Shown: piece after piece, positions 51,840 to 60,865 of the stretch | Position numbering within the stretch: position 1 is the stretch's first letter | Layout: each line of letters begins with the position of its first letter | Assembly: GCF_000328765.2 (NCBI RefSeq) | Contig: NC_019954.2 | Location: forward strand, 1,058,501-1,122,500 | DNA length: 64,000 bases | Direction: 5' to 3' | Origin: Tepidanaerobacter acetatoxydans Re1 | GTDB taxonomy: Bacteria > Bacillota > Thermosediminibacteria > Thermosediminibacterales > Tepidanaerobacteraceae | Position numbers and translations under genes: made by a program | The notes under the pieces: generated by a model | Seen by the model: the letters and a program-made list of their open reading frames with translations, nothing else | Database searches by the model: none | Told to the model about the DNA's origin: nothing

Positions 51840-52733
51840 TTACTCTTTTTTCATCGGCATCAATTTATTTAGAGGACTTGCCGTATAATGCACTTCATCC
51901 ACATCACTTTTGCTCAAATACACATACTTCTCCGTCATTTCCATTGTGGTATGGCCTAACATCTGTTGAAGATGGAAAGCACTTCCTTTGTTTCGCAAAA
52001 ATAGCAGGGCAAAAGAATGCCGGAGTTGATAGGGTGTGACCTTTTTGCCTATCTTCTCACCATATTCTATCATCCTTCTACCCCACTGATTCTTTCCCAA
52101 CTTTCCACCATTCTCTGTGCAAAACACCGGAACAGTGTCAGGCCAGTATTTATGCCGGGATTGTATCAATTCAGCAATGGCAAGAACAGTTTGAGGGAGG
52201 ATAGGCAGGATTCGTCTTGTCCTTGTTTTTGCCACTTCTGCCGGAATTTCTATCTGCCCTGTCTCAAGGTCAAAATCCTTTTTCAGCAATCCAAAAGCCT
52301 CACCGGGCCGGATACCGGTATCAAGTGTAAGCACAATAAGAGCATAATCCCGAAGGCCGGCAAAGGTTGTTATGTCGGGAGCCTTGAGGAGTTTTGCCAG
52401 AGTTTCTTCGTCGGATGCCCGTGGCAGTTTTTCTTCTTTTCGCCGCTTGATATGACATATAGGATTCTGTTCAATGATACCCTTTTCATCTTTCAGCCAC
52501 AAAAAGAACGTATTCAGGTTTTTCCGGCGGCTATTGAACGTTGCCGGCGCAAGATGACCGATGCTTGAAAAGTATTCTAAAACAGCCATTTCTAGCCTTT
52601 CATCGTCTTTTAAAGCATTTGGATACGCTTTGAAGAATAAACCAATATTGTATTCGTAATCTTGCAATGTTCTTTCTGCTAAACCCTGAGCCTTTTTATA
52701 TAGTAAAAACATCTTCAAGTGCTTTTTCCACAT
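51840..52733 (-). CDS. int: Tyrosine recombinase integrase
   Basis: The product has 297 residues from ATG 52733, with AGGAGG upstream. A SAM-like N-terminal domain (LLYKKAQGLAERTLQDYEYN) precedes the catalytic domain with LDTGIRPGEAFGLL (Arg), TPYQLRHSFALLFLRN (Arg; Tyr in place of the usual first His), QQMLGHTTMEMTEKYVYL (His, nucleophile Tyr). It integrates the element at tRNA-Glu, whose repeat begins 90 bp upstream of its start. Confidence 0.95.
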   Translation of the reverse strand: MWKKHLKMFLLYKKAQGLAERTLQDYEYNIGLFFKAYPNALKDDERLEMAVLEYFSSIGHLAPATFNSRRKNLNTFFLWLKDEKGIIEQNPICHIKRRKEEKLPRASDEETLAKLLKAPDITTFAGLRDYALIVLTLDTGIRPGEAFGLLKKDFDLETGQIEIPAEVAKTRTRRILPILPQTVLAIAELIQSRHKYWPDTVPVFCTENGGKLGKNQWGRRMIEYGEKIGKKVTPYQLRHSFALLFLRNKGSAFHLQQMLGHTTMEMTEKYVYLSKSDVDEVHYTASPLNKLMPMKKE

Positions 52734-52823
52734 AATAAAAAATCCTCCTAATTTGAAGGAGGGCGGCACCCTTGAAACTATTTTAATTTATCGTCAACTT
52801 CTGTAACCTGCGCCTATACTGTA

Positions 52824-52910
52824 TTTGGTAGCCATAGGGGGATTCGAACCCCCGTTACCGCCGTGAGAGGGCGGCGTCCTGAACCCCTAGACGATATGGC
52901 CGTGGCTGCG
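52824..52910. repeat. Right attachment site repeat
   Basis: The 87-bp sequence is identical to 26043-26129. It contains all of tRNA-Glu and the last 8 bases of tRNA-Gln, which continues intact to the right, so this end keeps the original tRNA-Gln/tRNA-Glu order. Confidence 0.93.
52826..52901 (-). tRNA. tRNA-Glu (CTC), right copy
   Basis: The sequence is identical over 76 nt to the copy at 26045-26120, with anticodon CTC and encoded CCA. It lies 1 bp downstream of tRNA-Gln on the same strand and should be co-transcribed with it. Confidence 0.95.
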
Positions 52911-52976
52911 GGACCAGGATTCGAACCTGGACAACATGATCCAGAGTCATGGGTGCTACCGTTACACAATCCCGCA
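52903..52976 (-). tRNA. tRNA-Gln (CTG)
   Basis: The 74-nt cloverleaf begins TGCGGGA and ends TCCCGCA-G-CCA. The anticodon stem CATGA/TCATG encloses loop CTCTGGA (anticodon CTG), and the T-arm is CCAGG-TTCGAAT-CCTGG. Confidence 0.95.
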
Positions 52977-53159
52977 TCATTGCTAAGCCCAGATTAGCTT
53001 ATTATATTTTTGCCAAGTGATTAAAACCACTTGTTTTCTGTATTCATCGGCTTCGCAATTATAGATTATAAAGGATTAGTCATTATATGTCAAGTGCGAG
53101 AAATGCATGAGTTTAAAATACTTTATCATGTGTTAAGTCATTAAATTGCTGCATCAAAA

Positions 53160-53375
53160 TCAATGCCCACATGTGCTGCAATTGCCTCCGCTGCAAGAAC
53201 TGCAGGATGTGCCTGTGCTGCTCGCATTACTTTTCCTCGTAAAAAGGAAACCGGTGAAAAGCTGCTTTACCTCACCATTACATTCTGGACAGCGAACATT
53301 ATCCTTATCTTTAATGCTGACAAATTCACTAAAACGATTACCACATTTTCTGCATTCAAAATCAAATGTTGGCAT
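53160..53375 (-). CDS. FmdB-like zinc ribbon protein
   Basis: The product has 71 residues from ATG 53375 (AAGGGAAG upstream). It begins MPTFDFECRKCGNRFSEFVS and has VRCPECNGEVKQLF, the zinc ribbon of FmdB/CxxC_CxxC_SSSS regulatory-type proteins, then a Ser/Cys-rich tail ending SCSGGNCSTCGH. The function of the family is unclear. Confidence 0.88.
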   Translation of the reverse strand: MPTFDFECRKCGNRFSEFVSIKDKDNVRCPECNGEVKQLFTGFLFTRKSNASSTGTSCSSCSGGNCSTCGH

Positions 53376-53482
53376 TTTTCTTCCCTTCCTCAAACATGTT
53401 ATCATTAAAAAATAGTAGCATTATAACTATGATTTACTGCAAATTTAAGGAAAGCACATCTCTCCTGCAGCTAAATCATAGT

Positions 53483-53950
53483 TTATGCTTTATTAAACTC
53501 TTTGAAGGCCTTTTCTATTTCTCTTGCAGCATCTCTATGCTTTGCATCTTCACGTTTATCATATAGAGCCTTACCTTTAGCCAAGGCTAATTCAACCTTA
53601 ACAAGTCCCCGCTCGTTTAAGTATAATCTAAGTGGGATGAGAGTCAGGCCTTTTTCTTTAACCTGCCCAAAAAGTCGGTTAATTTGTTTTTTATGCATTA
53701 ACAGCTTTCGTGTTCTTAAAGGGTCTTTGTTAAAAATATTACCCTTTTCATATGGGCTTATATGCATATTATATAGATATATTTCGCCATTTTCAATTCT
53801 TGCAAAACTATCTTTGAGATTGCATTTTCCCTCACGCACAGATTTTACTTCGGTACCTGTAAGAGCAATGCCTGCTTCAAAAGTTTCTAATATATGATAG
53901 TCATGCCTTGCTTTTCGATTCACGACAAGGTCTCGAGATTTTTTTTCCAA
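53483..53950 (-). CDS. smpB: SsrA-binding protein
   Basis: The 155-residue protein has the SmpB pattern [60 protein letters not shown] and the C-terminal [20 protein letters not shown] tail. It delivers tmRNA to stalled ribosomes. The start is TTG 53950. It is normally close to rnr in these bacteria. tmRNA itself is not seen in this window. Confidence 0.95.
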   Translation of the reverse strand: MEKKSRDLVVNRKARHDYHILETFEAGIALTGTEVKSVREGKCNLKDSFARIENGEIYLYNMHISPYEKGNIFNKDPLRTRKLLMHKKQINRLFGQVKEKGLTLIPLRLYLNERGLVKVELALAKGKALYDKREDAKHRDAAREIEKAFKEFNKA

Positions 53951-54045
53951 TATCCAAACCCCCGTTTGTTGGAAATTCTAAACTCTAAAGTTATACTATA
54001 CTAATTATATCATATATCATTAAAAGCTCATATACTCGATATTTC

Positions 54046-55170
54046 CTAAAATCGAGGGCCAAAGTATTGATAATAATAACACTTTATCATGCCATTATAT
54101 AATTTTCGGTTTTTATCTGCGATTTTTCCGAAGTGGTTTTGGAAGTCTTCATGTGGTGTGAGTATATATTGTGACCATGTATCAAATTGTTTGAAGGCTT
54201 TTTCCATTTGTTTGTAGATTTGCTCTACTTCATGTTTTTCACCCATACGCTCACCATACGGTGGATTGCATATAATACAACCATAGTCTCCAAAGGGCTT
54301 GATGTCCTTTACAGCCACATTTTCAAAAGTAATATATTCATCAACATTTGCCTTGTAGGCATTTTCCTTAGAAAGTTTTACTGATTCTTTATCAATATCC
54401 GAACCCCTAATTTCCAGCTTTTCTTTCTTTATCAGTGAATGAGCCTCATTTCTTGCATCCCACCATATTTTCTTAGGTATTTGTGGCCAACTCTGTGATA
54501 CAAATTCACGATCCAAACCCGGTGCGATATTTGCTCCAATAAGTGCGGCTTCAATGGGGATTGTTCCCGAACCGCAAAACGGGTCAAGCAGCGGCCTGTC
54601 AGTTTTCCATCTGCTTAGCAGTATCATTGCAGCTGCCAGAGTTTCACGAAGTGGTGCTATGTTGGCCTTTTCCCTATAGCCTCTTTTATGCAGCCCCGGA
54701 CCGCTAGTATCTATCATGAGCGTGACTTTGTCTTTCATTAGAGAAAATTGTATCTGATAAAGAGGTCCGGTTTCATCAAACCAACTTTTCTTATATTTAT
54801 TTTTTAATTTTTCTACAACAGCTTTCTTTATTATTGACTGGCAGTCAGGAACGCTGTAAAGTTTTGATTTTAAGGAGTAGCCCTTTACGGGGAAAGCTCC
54901 ATCTTCCGGTATCCACTCATCCCATGGAAGAGATTTTGTATTCTCAAAGAGTTCGTCATAAGTTGTGGCAGAAAACTCGCCTATCTTTACTAAAATTCTT
55001 TCGGCAGAGCGTATCCAAAGGTTTGAACGGCAAATCGCCTGCTTGTCACCTATAAAGGTAACCCTGCCGTCTTCCACTGTTACATTACTATATCCCAATC
55101 TCCTTAATTCATTTGCAGTGACTGATTCTATACCGAAGAGGGTAGGAGCTATAAGTTTAATCGGTGTCAT
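54046..55170 (-). CDS. THUMP-domain RNA methyltransferase (RlmL/YpsC-like)
   Basis: The 374-residue protein begins LIAPTLFGIESVTANELRRL (THUMP region up to about residue 160). The methyltransferase has LLDPFCGSGTIPIEAALIG (SAM binding), GSDIDKESVKLSKENA and IICNPPYGERMGE (catalytic NPPY). It probably makes m2G in 23S rRNA as RlmL does; YpsC is the Bacillus counterpart. Confidence 0.88.
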   Translation of the reverse strand: MTPIKLIAPTLFGIESVTANELRRLGYSNVTVEDGRVTFIGDKQAICRSNLWIRSAERILVKIGEFSATTYDELFENTKSLPWDEWIPEDGAFPVKGYSLKSKLYSVPDCQSIIKKAVVEKLKNKYKKSWFDETGPLYQIQFSLMKDKVTLMIDTSGPGLHKRGYREKANIAPLRETLAAAMILLSRWKTDRPLLDPFCGSGTIPIEAALIGANIAPGLDREFVSQSWPQIPKKIWWDARNEAHSLIKKEKLEIRGSDIDKESVKLSKENAYKANVDEYITFENVAVKDIKPFGDYGCIICNPPYGERMGEKHEVEQIYKQMEKAFKQFDTWSQYILTPHEDFQNHFGKIADKNRKLYNGMIKCYYYQYFGPRF

Positions 55171-55366
55171 TTTAAACCTCCGTCTATTACTTAAATTATA
55201 ATGTATGATAAACTTATTATACCAAATTAAAGACTTTAAGCTACATATTGCTGTTCAATTCGATATATAATACTGAAAAATCAAACCTCTTCTGATATAA
55301 TAGTTCTGTTAAAGAATAAAAAACAACAGATTAATTATAAATACTAATAAAATTGGAGGTAAAAAC

Positions 55367-57025
55367 TTGAAGTTAATATTTTGTGGTGGAGCACAAGAAG
55401 TAGGAGCTTCCTGCTATCTTGTGACAATAGACGGAAAAAATATTTTATTGGACTGCGGTATACGGCTTACTTCATCAAAAGATACCCTTCCGGATTTTAG
55501 GCTAATTCAAGAAAACGGTGGTATTGATGCTATTATAATAAGCCATGCCCATACAGATCATACAGGTGCTCTCCCGGCCATAAGCCGTCAATTTCCTAAC
55601 GCACTTATATACATGACTCATATGTCTAAAGACCTTACAAGAGTTCTTTTATATGACAGTCTAAAAATAATGGAAAGAGAACCAGAAATTCCCATATATG
55701 CAGAAAATCATGTACAGGAAATGCTGGGTAGAACCGTTTGTTTTTCACCAAATTTTAGTTTTAAATTGTTTAGTGACAGTAATATTACTGCTACCTTTTA
55801 CAGTGCAGGCCATATAGCAGGTGCGGCGTCTATTTATATGGTTGGTTCTGAAGGCAGTTTGTTTTACTCGGGAGATATTTCTGGATTTAGGCAAAATACA
55901 ATAGAAGGGGCTACCGTTCCTAAACTTAGGCCTGATGTGGCTATTTTTGAATCTACATACGGAGACAAGCTTCACGCTAACCGCCAAGTAGAAGAACAAA
56001 GACTTATTGAATCTATAAATGAAGTGATAATCAACGGAGGGAAGGTTTTAGTTCCTGCCTTTGCATTGGGAAGGGCGCAGGAAGTAATTCTGATATTAAA
56101 AAAAGCTATGAACAGAGGGCAGCTGCTTTCGTGTCCAATTTACGTCGATGGTATGGTGAAGGATATTTGTCGGATTTATAAGCTTAACCCAAATTATTTA
56201 AGATCAAATTTGGCAAAAAAAGTATTTAGAGGAGTGGATATCTTTTATGATGACAATGTATCCCCTGTGGCCAACCCTGAATTTCGTAAAGAAATCTTAG
56301 AATCAAAAAATCCATGTGTTATTATTGCCAGTTCAGGTATGTTAACCGGCGGACCTAGTCAAATGTATGCCCAAAGTTTAGCAACTAATGAAAACAATTT
56401 AATTGCCGTAACCGGGTATCAGGATGAAGAATCACCAGGAAAAGATTTGTTAAAAATCATTGAAACAGATGATGATGCTGATAAAAAACAGGACAGAACT
56501 ATTAAATTAGGAGAGCGAGAGATTAGTGTAAAATGCCGTGTAGGCAAGTTTGGTCTTTCAGCTCATGCCGATAAGATGGAAATATTAAATATTGCTAATA
56601 ACTTATACCCGCGGAGGATATTTTTAGTCCACGGTAATCCTGAAGCTATAAACAGTCTTGGCAAGGAAATACAAAAGGATATTAATGGATTTATATATGC
56701 GCCCCGGAATGGAGAACAATATGAAATAAATATAAAAAAACCTCGAAAACAAAGAGGTATATCGAAATACCCTAACATGAAACGTAATGAACCTCTAACT
56801 CAGGAAAGTATAAAAGAATTATGGGAATTTGTAAAAGACAATTTAGGCACAGAAACTGCTCTTTCCGCAGAAGAACTTATGGAAATTTGGGGGTATGAGC
56901 AGGACACATTAGAAGTAAAGGAAATACTAAACAACTCTCCGTACTTTGAACCGAACCCACGTCGTATGTTTCTATATCATGCTGTAAAGGAAAGCGAAAT
57001 AGAGAAGCTGAGCGAGCTAAAGTGA
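55367..57025 (+). CDS. Beta-CASP family metallo-beta-lactamase ribonuclease
   Basis: The 552-residue protein has a metallo-beta-lactamase core with HAHTDHTG (residues 60-67), SAGHIAGAAS and FYSGDISGF. A beta-CASP domain follows (FESTYGDKLH, VPAFALGRAQEVIL, IIASSGMLTGGPSQ, FGLSAHADK, LVHGNPEA). About 90 C-terminal residues (KRNEPLTQESIKELWEFVKD onward) are an extra helical module. It is probably an RNA endonuclease or exonuclease. TTG start after GGAGGT. The next gene overlaps its stop. Confidence 0.88.
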   Translation: MKLIFCGGAQEVGASCYLVTIDGKNILLDCGIRLTSSKDTLPDFRLIQENGGIDAIIISHAHTDHTGALPAISRQFPNALIYMTHMSKDLTRVLLYDSLKIMEREPEIPIYAENHVQEMLGRTVCFSPNFSFKLFSDSNITATFYSAGHIAGAASIYMVGSEGSLFYSGDISGFRQNTIEGATVPKLRPDVAIFESTYGDKLHANRQVEEQRLIESINEVIINGGKVLVPAFALGRAQEVILILKKAMNRGQLLSCPIYVDGMVKDICRIYKLNPNYLRSNLAKKVFRGVDIFYDDNVSPVANPEFRKEILESKNPCVIIASSGMLTGGPSQMYAQSLATNENNLIAVTGYQDEESPGKDLLKIIETDDDADKKQDRTIKLGEREISVKCRVGKFGLSAHADKMEILNIANNLYPRRIFLVHGNPEAINSLGKEIQKDINGFIYAPRNGEQYEINIKKPRKQRGISKYPNMKRNEPLTQESIKELWEFVKDNLGTETALSAEELMEIWGYEQDTLEVKEILNNSPYFEPNPRRMFLYHAVKESEIEKLSELK

Positions 57026-57861
57026 TGGAAGTCAATGAAATGCTGCAATTGGCAGATGAGTTTTTCGGCTACGAATCAGGTCTGTATAAAAAAGGTGCAA
57101 GATTTGATGATAAAATCGCATTACTATATTTTAACTTTCCGGATATTGCCAAGACAAAGTATTATAGTAAGATTAAAGAATTTGAGGTGCATACGGGCTG
57201 GCGTGTTGAAATAAATGAAAATGTAAACAAATCTGCCATTGATGAGATTGTTTATAATTTATTTCCTGCAGATGTGACAATAAATAAAATATCGTATATG
57301 CCTTACTCCGGTAAAGTTAAAGTTCTTGCAGAAGGCGAATTGCCTGATGGCAAAATGCTGTCTGATAAATTTAAAGAAATAACAGGCTTATCCTTAGCAG
57401 TAAATGAGGAAAATGAAACCAATCCTAATATACTTGCTGACACAAATATAAACCAAATGGAGCAAAATGAGGCTCTAAGGCATATAGATGAAAAATTTTA
57501 TGCGCAACCACACAGACCTTATAAAAAAAGCATAAAAGTAACAAGCAATGGTGTGAAATACATCGAACTTTCATTTATATCAAAACCCATTGGTGAAAAA
57601 TATAGTAATGTAATTAAAGAGTTGGAAAGAGAAACCGGCTATTCAATAACCGTAAGCGACTCCTGCAACCAAATAGAAATAATCAATATTACAAAACGAC
57701 TCATAAATGAAAAAGGTATTAAAGCAAAGAGAAATCCGAGTGTATTTCTCGATAAAATGTCTGTACAATTGGTAGTAGATCAAGATATAGATGACTTAAT
57801 AAAAAAAGAGATTGAAAAACAGTTTTTAGATATGACAGGATTAATTCTAGAAATTAAATAA
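57025..57861 (+). CDS. Protein of unknown function with internal duplication
   Basis: The 278-residue protein is translationally coupled (TGATG) to the beta-CASP nuclease. It has two similar halves. Each has strands, a lysine-rich helix pair (YYSKIKEFEVHTGWRVEINE; YSNVIKELERETGYSITVSD), a second helix region and an ending F.E.TGL.L.V/I (FKEITGLSLAV; FLDMTGLILEI). The GY/GW-x-I/V-x-I spacing recalls KH-like RNA-binding folds. I infer an RNA-binding partner of the nuclease. Confidence 0.6.
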   Translation: MEVNEMLQLADEFFGYESGLYKKGARFDDKIALLYFNFPDIAKTKYYSKIKEFEVHTGWRVEINENVNKSAIDEIVYNLFPADVTINKISYMPYSGKVKVLAEGELPDGKMLSDKFKEITGLSLAVNEENETNPNILADTNINQMEQNEALRHIDEKFYAQPHRPYKKSIKVTSNGVKYIELSFISKPIGEKYSNVIKELERETGYSITVSDSCNQIEIINITKRLINEKGIKAKRNPSVFLDKMSVQLVVDQDIDDLIKKEIEKQFLDMTGLILEIK

Positions 57862-57867
57862 AAGTAA

Positions 57868-57942
57868 GATGAAGCCTTAAAAAATATTAAGGAAGTAATA
57901 GAACTGTGTATTGATGATGAGGAAAATCTGGTTGGCGTATAA
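57868..57942 (+). pseudogene. Remnant of a HicB-like antitoxin gene
   Basis: A 24-codon open stretch without a start reads DEALKNIKEVIELCIDDEEN then LVGV and a stop. This matches the helix after the HicB strand core (EA..NI.EAIE......E). No toxin or N-terminal part is present, so it is a decayed fragment. Confidence 0.45.
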
Positions 57943-57980
57943 TTATATAAATTTTCCAAGGTTAAAGCTAATAAACTCTT

Positions 57981-58010
57981 AAATGATGGTACAAACCGTC
58001 ATTTTTTTTT
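57981..58010 (+). terminator. Terminator before the sspI-like gene
   Basis: AATGATGG pairs with CCGTCATT across ACAAA (one G-T pair) and is followed by a run of T residues. Confidence 0.8.
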
Positions 58011-58064
58011 ATAAATTTGGGAACTAATATACTTAGAATTAAAATGAAAGGAAGGTAGATTGTA

Positions 58065-58289
58065 GTGGGACCAGCTTTGGATATCAGAAATCTTGTAATT
58101 CACAATCTTTCAGGAAGTAGTCGGGAGGAGATTGAAGGCTATATCCAAGAAACTATTGATACAAGAGAGGAAGAGGCACTGCCTGGGATGGGAATTCTTT
58201 TTGAGCTTGTATGGGACAAATCCAATGCAACTGAGAAAAACACCATGATGGATAAAATAATGCAAGGTATACAAACTGCTGAGATGTAG
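58065..58289 (+). CDS. sspI: Small acid-soluble spore protein, SspI family
   Basis: The 74-residue protein begins at GTG 58065 after AAAGGAAGG. DIRNLVIHNLSGSSREEIEG, YIQETIDTREEEALPGMGIL and FELVWDKSNATEKNTMMDKI follow the SspI pattern (LR..V..N....S..EL...I..AI..GEE..LPGLGVLFE..W). SspI is a minor forespore-expressed spore protein. It is monocistronic between two strong terminators. Confidence 0.88.
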   Translation: MGPALDIRNLVIHNLSGSSREEIEGYIQETIDTREEEALPGMGILFELVWDKSNATEKNTMMDKIMQGIQTAEM

Positions 58290-58290
58290 T

Positions 58291-58328
58291 AAACTGAAAA
58301 ATCGGGGAAAGCCCGATTTTTCAGTTTA
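58291..58328. terminator. Strong terminator after sspI
   Basis: AACTGAAAAATCGGG, GAAAG, CCCGATTTTTCAGTT forms a perfect 15-bp stem. Its A/T halves let it work in both directions. Confidence 0.88.
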
Positions 58329-58477
58329 CTAAGCTTGAAAACTAACCTTTAATAAGATAAGCTATTGGTAGATATTATCAGAATTAGAAAGTTGGAGACT
58401 GAAGCTGAAAAAAGAACTAAAAGAAGTTTCGAAAATGAGAGCCTATTAAACGAACTTTTTTATTATTTAGACGGTTC

Positions 58478-59323
58478 TTAAAGGCCAAGTCGGTAAAAGA
58501 AAATAGGTGCTCCAAATGTTAACCATAATCCAATGCTGAAATATCTTAGCATACGACAAAAATTATAAGGCGGCAAAATCAACTTCAAACCCTCATATAT
58601 CAATAAAAAACCAATAATACCTATCAGATATTTTATCAATGTTTTAATCATGGTTTTACATTTTGGCTCAAAATCTATAAAGTAATTTTCCCAAACATAT
58701 CCTAACCAGCTACCCGATAGCATTCCTGTGTAAATAAAATTATCTTCATGAGGGAATAAACAAATTAGTATAATTGGCACAATAATGGAGAGCACTGTAT
58801 TATAAATCAGCGGTATGGGCTTACATATTCTTGATATCCACACGAAAACGGAAGATATGGATAAGCCCAAAATTATGCCTATTAAAACATCTAAAGGCCA
58901 GTGAACACCAAGATACAGCCTCGAAAAGCTGACCAGAAAAATAACCGCAGTTCCAAGTATATAGATCCATTGGTGGCGGTACCATTTCATAATAACTCCC
59001 CAAAACGTAGATGTTCCTTGAGCGTGTCCGCTGGGGAAAGAAAAGCCTCCGGCAGAGATTACGAATAAACTCCTTATACCCGGGTATCCTATTGGCCTTA
59101 CAAGAGTGACAACTTCTTTTAATGATACATTAATGTACATCGAAAATAGCAGCGATGTAATTAAGGTTATACCGATTTTTTTATTAATATTCCAGTAAAA
59201 TATAGGAATCATAAGATAATAGAATAGACTGCTTCCCAGATTCGTGACTGCAATAAAAAAGGCATCAAGCATTGGATTGCTAAAGGACTGAATAATTTTA
59301 ATAATTTCGGCTTGCAGTTCCAT
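58478..59323 (-). CDS. PAP2 family membrane phosphatase
   Basis: The 281-residue polytopic protein has a PAP2 catalytic signature: KEVVTLVRP (motif 1), FSFPSGHAQGTSTFWG (motif 2) and FSRLYLGVHWPLDVLIGIIL (motif 3). About six to seven membrane helices are seen. It probably dephosphorylates an undecaprenyl or phosphatidyl lipid. GGAGGT lies upstream of the ATG. It appears monocistronic. Confidence 0.9.
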   Translation of the reverse strand: MELQAEIIKIIQSFSNPMLDAFFIAVTNLGSSLFYYLMIPIFYWNINKKIGITLITSLLFSMYINVSLKEVVTLVRPIGYPGIRSLFVISAGGFSFPSGHAQGTSTFWGVIMKWYRHQWIYILGTAVIFLVSFSRLYLGVHWPLDVLIGIILGLSISSVFVWISRICKPIPLIYNTVLSIIVPIILICLFPHEDNFIYTGMLSGSWLGYVWENYFIDFEPKCKTMIKTLIKYLIGIIGFLLIYEGLKLILPPYNFCRMLRYFSIGLWLTFGAPIFFYRLGL

Positions 59324-59469
59324 GACTTACCTCCGGCTTTTGTTATTTCTTATAACTTCTCTTTTTTATCAAGAGTTCCTTCTTTACGATAATATAATAT
59401 CTTGCCGAAGAAATCATTTGAAGATATAATCATAATTAAAAAATCAATTAATTTAAGGGAGGAGATTTT

Positions 59470-60633
59470 TTGGATTATCAGAAATACGTAACACAGCGGG
59501 CAAAAGATATTGAAATTTCAACAATACGTTATTTTTTTAATATGGTAAACGAGGTTGAAGGGGCAGTTTCTCTATGTATTGGTGAACCTGATTTTACAAC
59601 ACCGGCTCATATAAATCAAGCTGCTGTCGAGGCTCTTAAACAGGGTCATACCTTCTATACCCCTAATGCAGGTTTGTTTGAACTCAGACAAGAAATATCA
59701 AAGTACTTAGAAGAACGATATAAAATAAGCTATAAACCCGAAACGGAAATTATTGTTACCATAGGAGCAAGTCAAGCCATCGATGTTGTTATAAGAACAT
59801 TGGTAGAATCCGGTGATGAAGTATTAATCCCCCAACCTTCTTTTGTGGCTTATAAGCCTTGTACTATTTTAGCCGGAGGTAAACCGGTTTATGTGCCTAC
59901 ATATCAAGAAGATGATTTTGCGCTAAGAGCCGATATACTGGAAAGGTATATTACCGACAGAACAAAATTGTTAATTCTGCCATATCCGAACAATCCTACC
60001 GGAGCAGTAATGACTAAAGAAGCATTGGAAGAGTTAGCTCCGATTATAAAGAAATATGATTTAATTGTGGCTGCGGATGAAATTTATTCAGAACTTACTT
60101 ATGGTGTGGATCATACGGCTTTTGCTGGGATTCCCGATATGTGGGAGAGGACGGTTACTATAAACGGATTTTCTAAATCCTATGCTATGACGGGATGGAG
60201 GTTGGGATATATTGCAGCACCGGAGGGTCTGACTAAGGAAATGCTGAAGGTTCATCAGTACAATGTAACCTGCGCGGCAACCATGGGCCAGTATGCTGCA
60301 ATAGAGGCCTTGAGAAATGGTGATGCAGATATTGTGAATATGCGAATGGAATATGATAAAAGAAGAAAATTTTTATATGAAAGCCTAAGCAGTATGGGGC
60401 TTGATTGTTTTGAACCCAAAGGAGCATTTTATGTGTTCCCCTCAATTAAAAAAACCGGTCTTTCTTCAGAGGAATTTGCCCAAAAACTTTTATGGGAAGG
60501 CAAAGTTGCAGTTATTCCCGGCGGTTCATTTGGCGAAAACGGTCAAGGTTTTGTGAGGATGGCTTATGCTACTTCGATGGAAAACCTGGAAGAAGCAGTA
60601 AAAAGGATAAGAATTTTTTTAAATAAACTCTAA
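59470..60633 (+). CDS. Class I/II aminotransferase (PatA-like)
   Basis: The 387-residue fold type I PLP enzyme has AVSLCIGEPDFTTPAHINQA, YPNNPTGAVMTKEALEEL, IVAADEIYSELTYG and the PLP lysine in TINGFSKSYAMTGWRLGYIA. The C-terminal arginine region is FVRMAYATSMENLEEAV. It is closest to the PatA/AspC-like aminotransferases of Bacillota; the amino donor is not certain. TTG start after GGGAGGAGA. Confidence 0.88.
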   Translation: MDYQKYVTQRAKDIEISTIRYFFNMVNEVEGAVSLCIGEPDFTTPAHINQAAVEALKQGHTFYTPNAGLFELRQEISKYLEERYKISYKPETEIIVTIGASQAIDVVIRTLVESGDEVLIPQPSFVAYKPCTILAGGKPVYVPTYQEDDFALRADILERYITDRTKLLILPYPNNPTGAVMTKEALEELAPIIKKYDLIVAADEIYSELTYGVDHTAFAGIPDMWERTVTINGFSKSYAMTGWRLGYIAAPEGLTKEMLKVHQYNVTCAATMGQYAAIEALRNGDADIVNMRMEYDKRRKFLYESLSSMGLDCFEPKGAFYVFPSIKKTGLSSEEFAQKLLWEGKVAVIPGGSFGENGQGFVRMAYATSMENLEEAVKRIRIFLNKL

Positions 60634-60693
60634 TATTCCGGGGGACTGCCCAATCTAATCCGACCTAAAACCGCACGATATCATAAATATTTA

Positions 60694-60709
60694 TAAAAAT
60701 GTTCGTAAA
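60694..60709. promoter_or_regulatory. Possible PurR box upstream of purS
   Basis: Read on the minus strand the sequence is TTTACGAACATTTTT. It resembles the Bacillus PurBox (AWWWCCGAACWWT) around CGAAC. A second, opposite box at the usual 16-17 bp spacing is not clear. Otherwise the 232-bp gap before purS shows no gene. Confidence 0.35.
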
Positions 60710-60865
60710 AAGTATTGCTAAATAAAGTGGCCTATGTTAATATGTAATTATCAAAATTCAATGATACTGCAAAGTTTTACAATGCTGTAACAGAGAACAC
60801 CGAAAAAACCAATGGTATTGTCTGTTGCAAAATACAAATAAAATGATAAAAGGAGAGTTAAGCGT

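Larger units (their letters stand above)
26043..52910. mobile_element. Defective prophage integrated in tRNA-Glu
   Basis: The unit is bounded by perfect 87-bp direct repeats (26043-26129 and 52824-52910) and has a tyrosine integrase beside the right repeat. Inside are lysogeny, replication, packaging, head and connector genes of a siphovirus-type temperate phage, with terminase (Terminase_3) and SPP1-like portal and head proteins. Tape measure, tail tip, holin and most of the endolysin are missing, and an IS3-family element sits at that place. The right-hand chromosomal neighbour is tRNA-Gln and the left is rnr. I infer a resident that may still replicate or excise but cannot make complete tailed virions alone. 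Confidence 0.93.

Noticed and set aside
52017-52568. A 183-codon rightward frame inside the integrase
   Set aside because: It is antisense to a well-supported tyrosine recombinase and shows no domain or ribosome site.
26043-52910. Interpretation as an integrative conjugative element or phage satellite
   Set aside because: There are no relaxase, coupling protein or secretion genes. A complete head module with its own large terminase and capsid favours a truncated prophage over a capsid-hijacking satellite, although satellite-like use of a helper tail cannot be excluded.
53000-53483. tmRNA (ssrA) beside smpB
   Set aside because: No sequence with the tmRNA ends or tag-coding region was found near smpB in this window.
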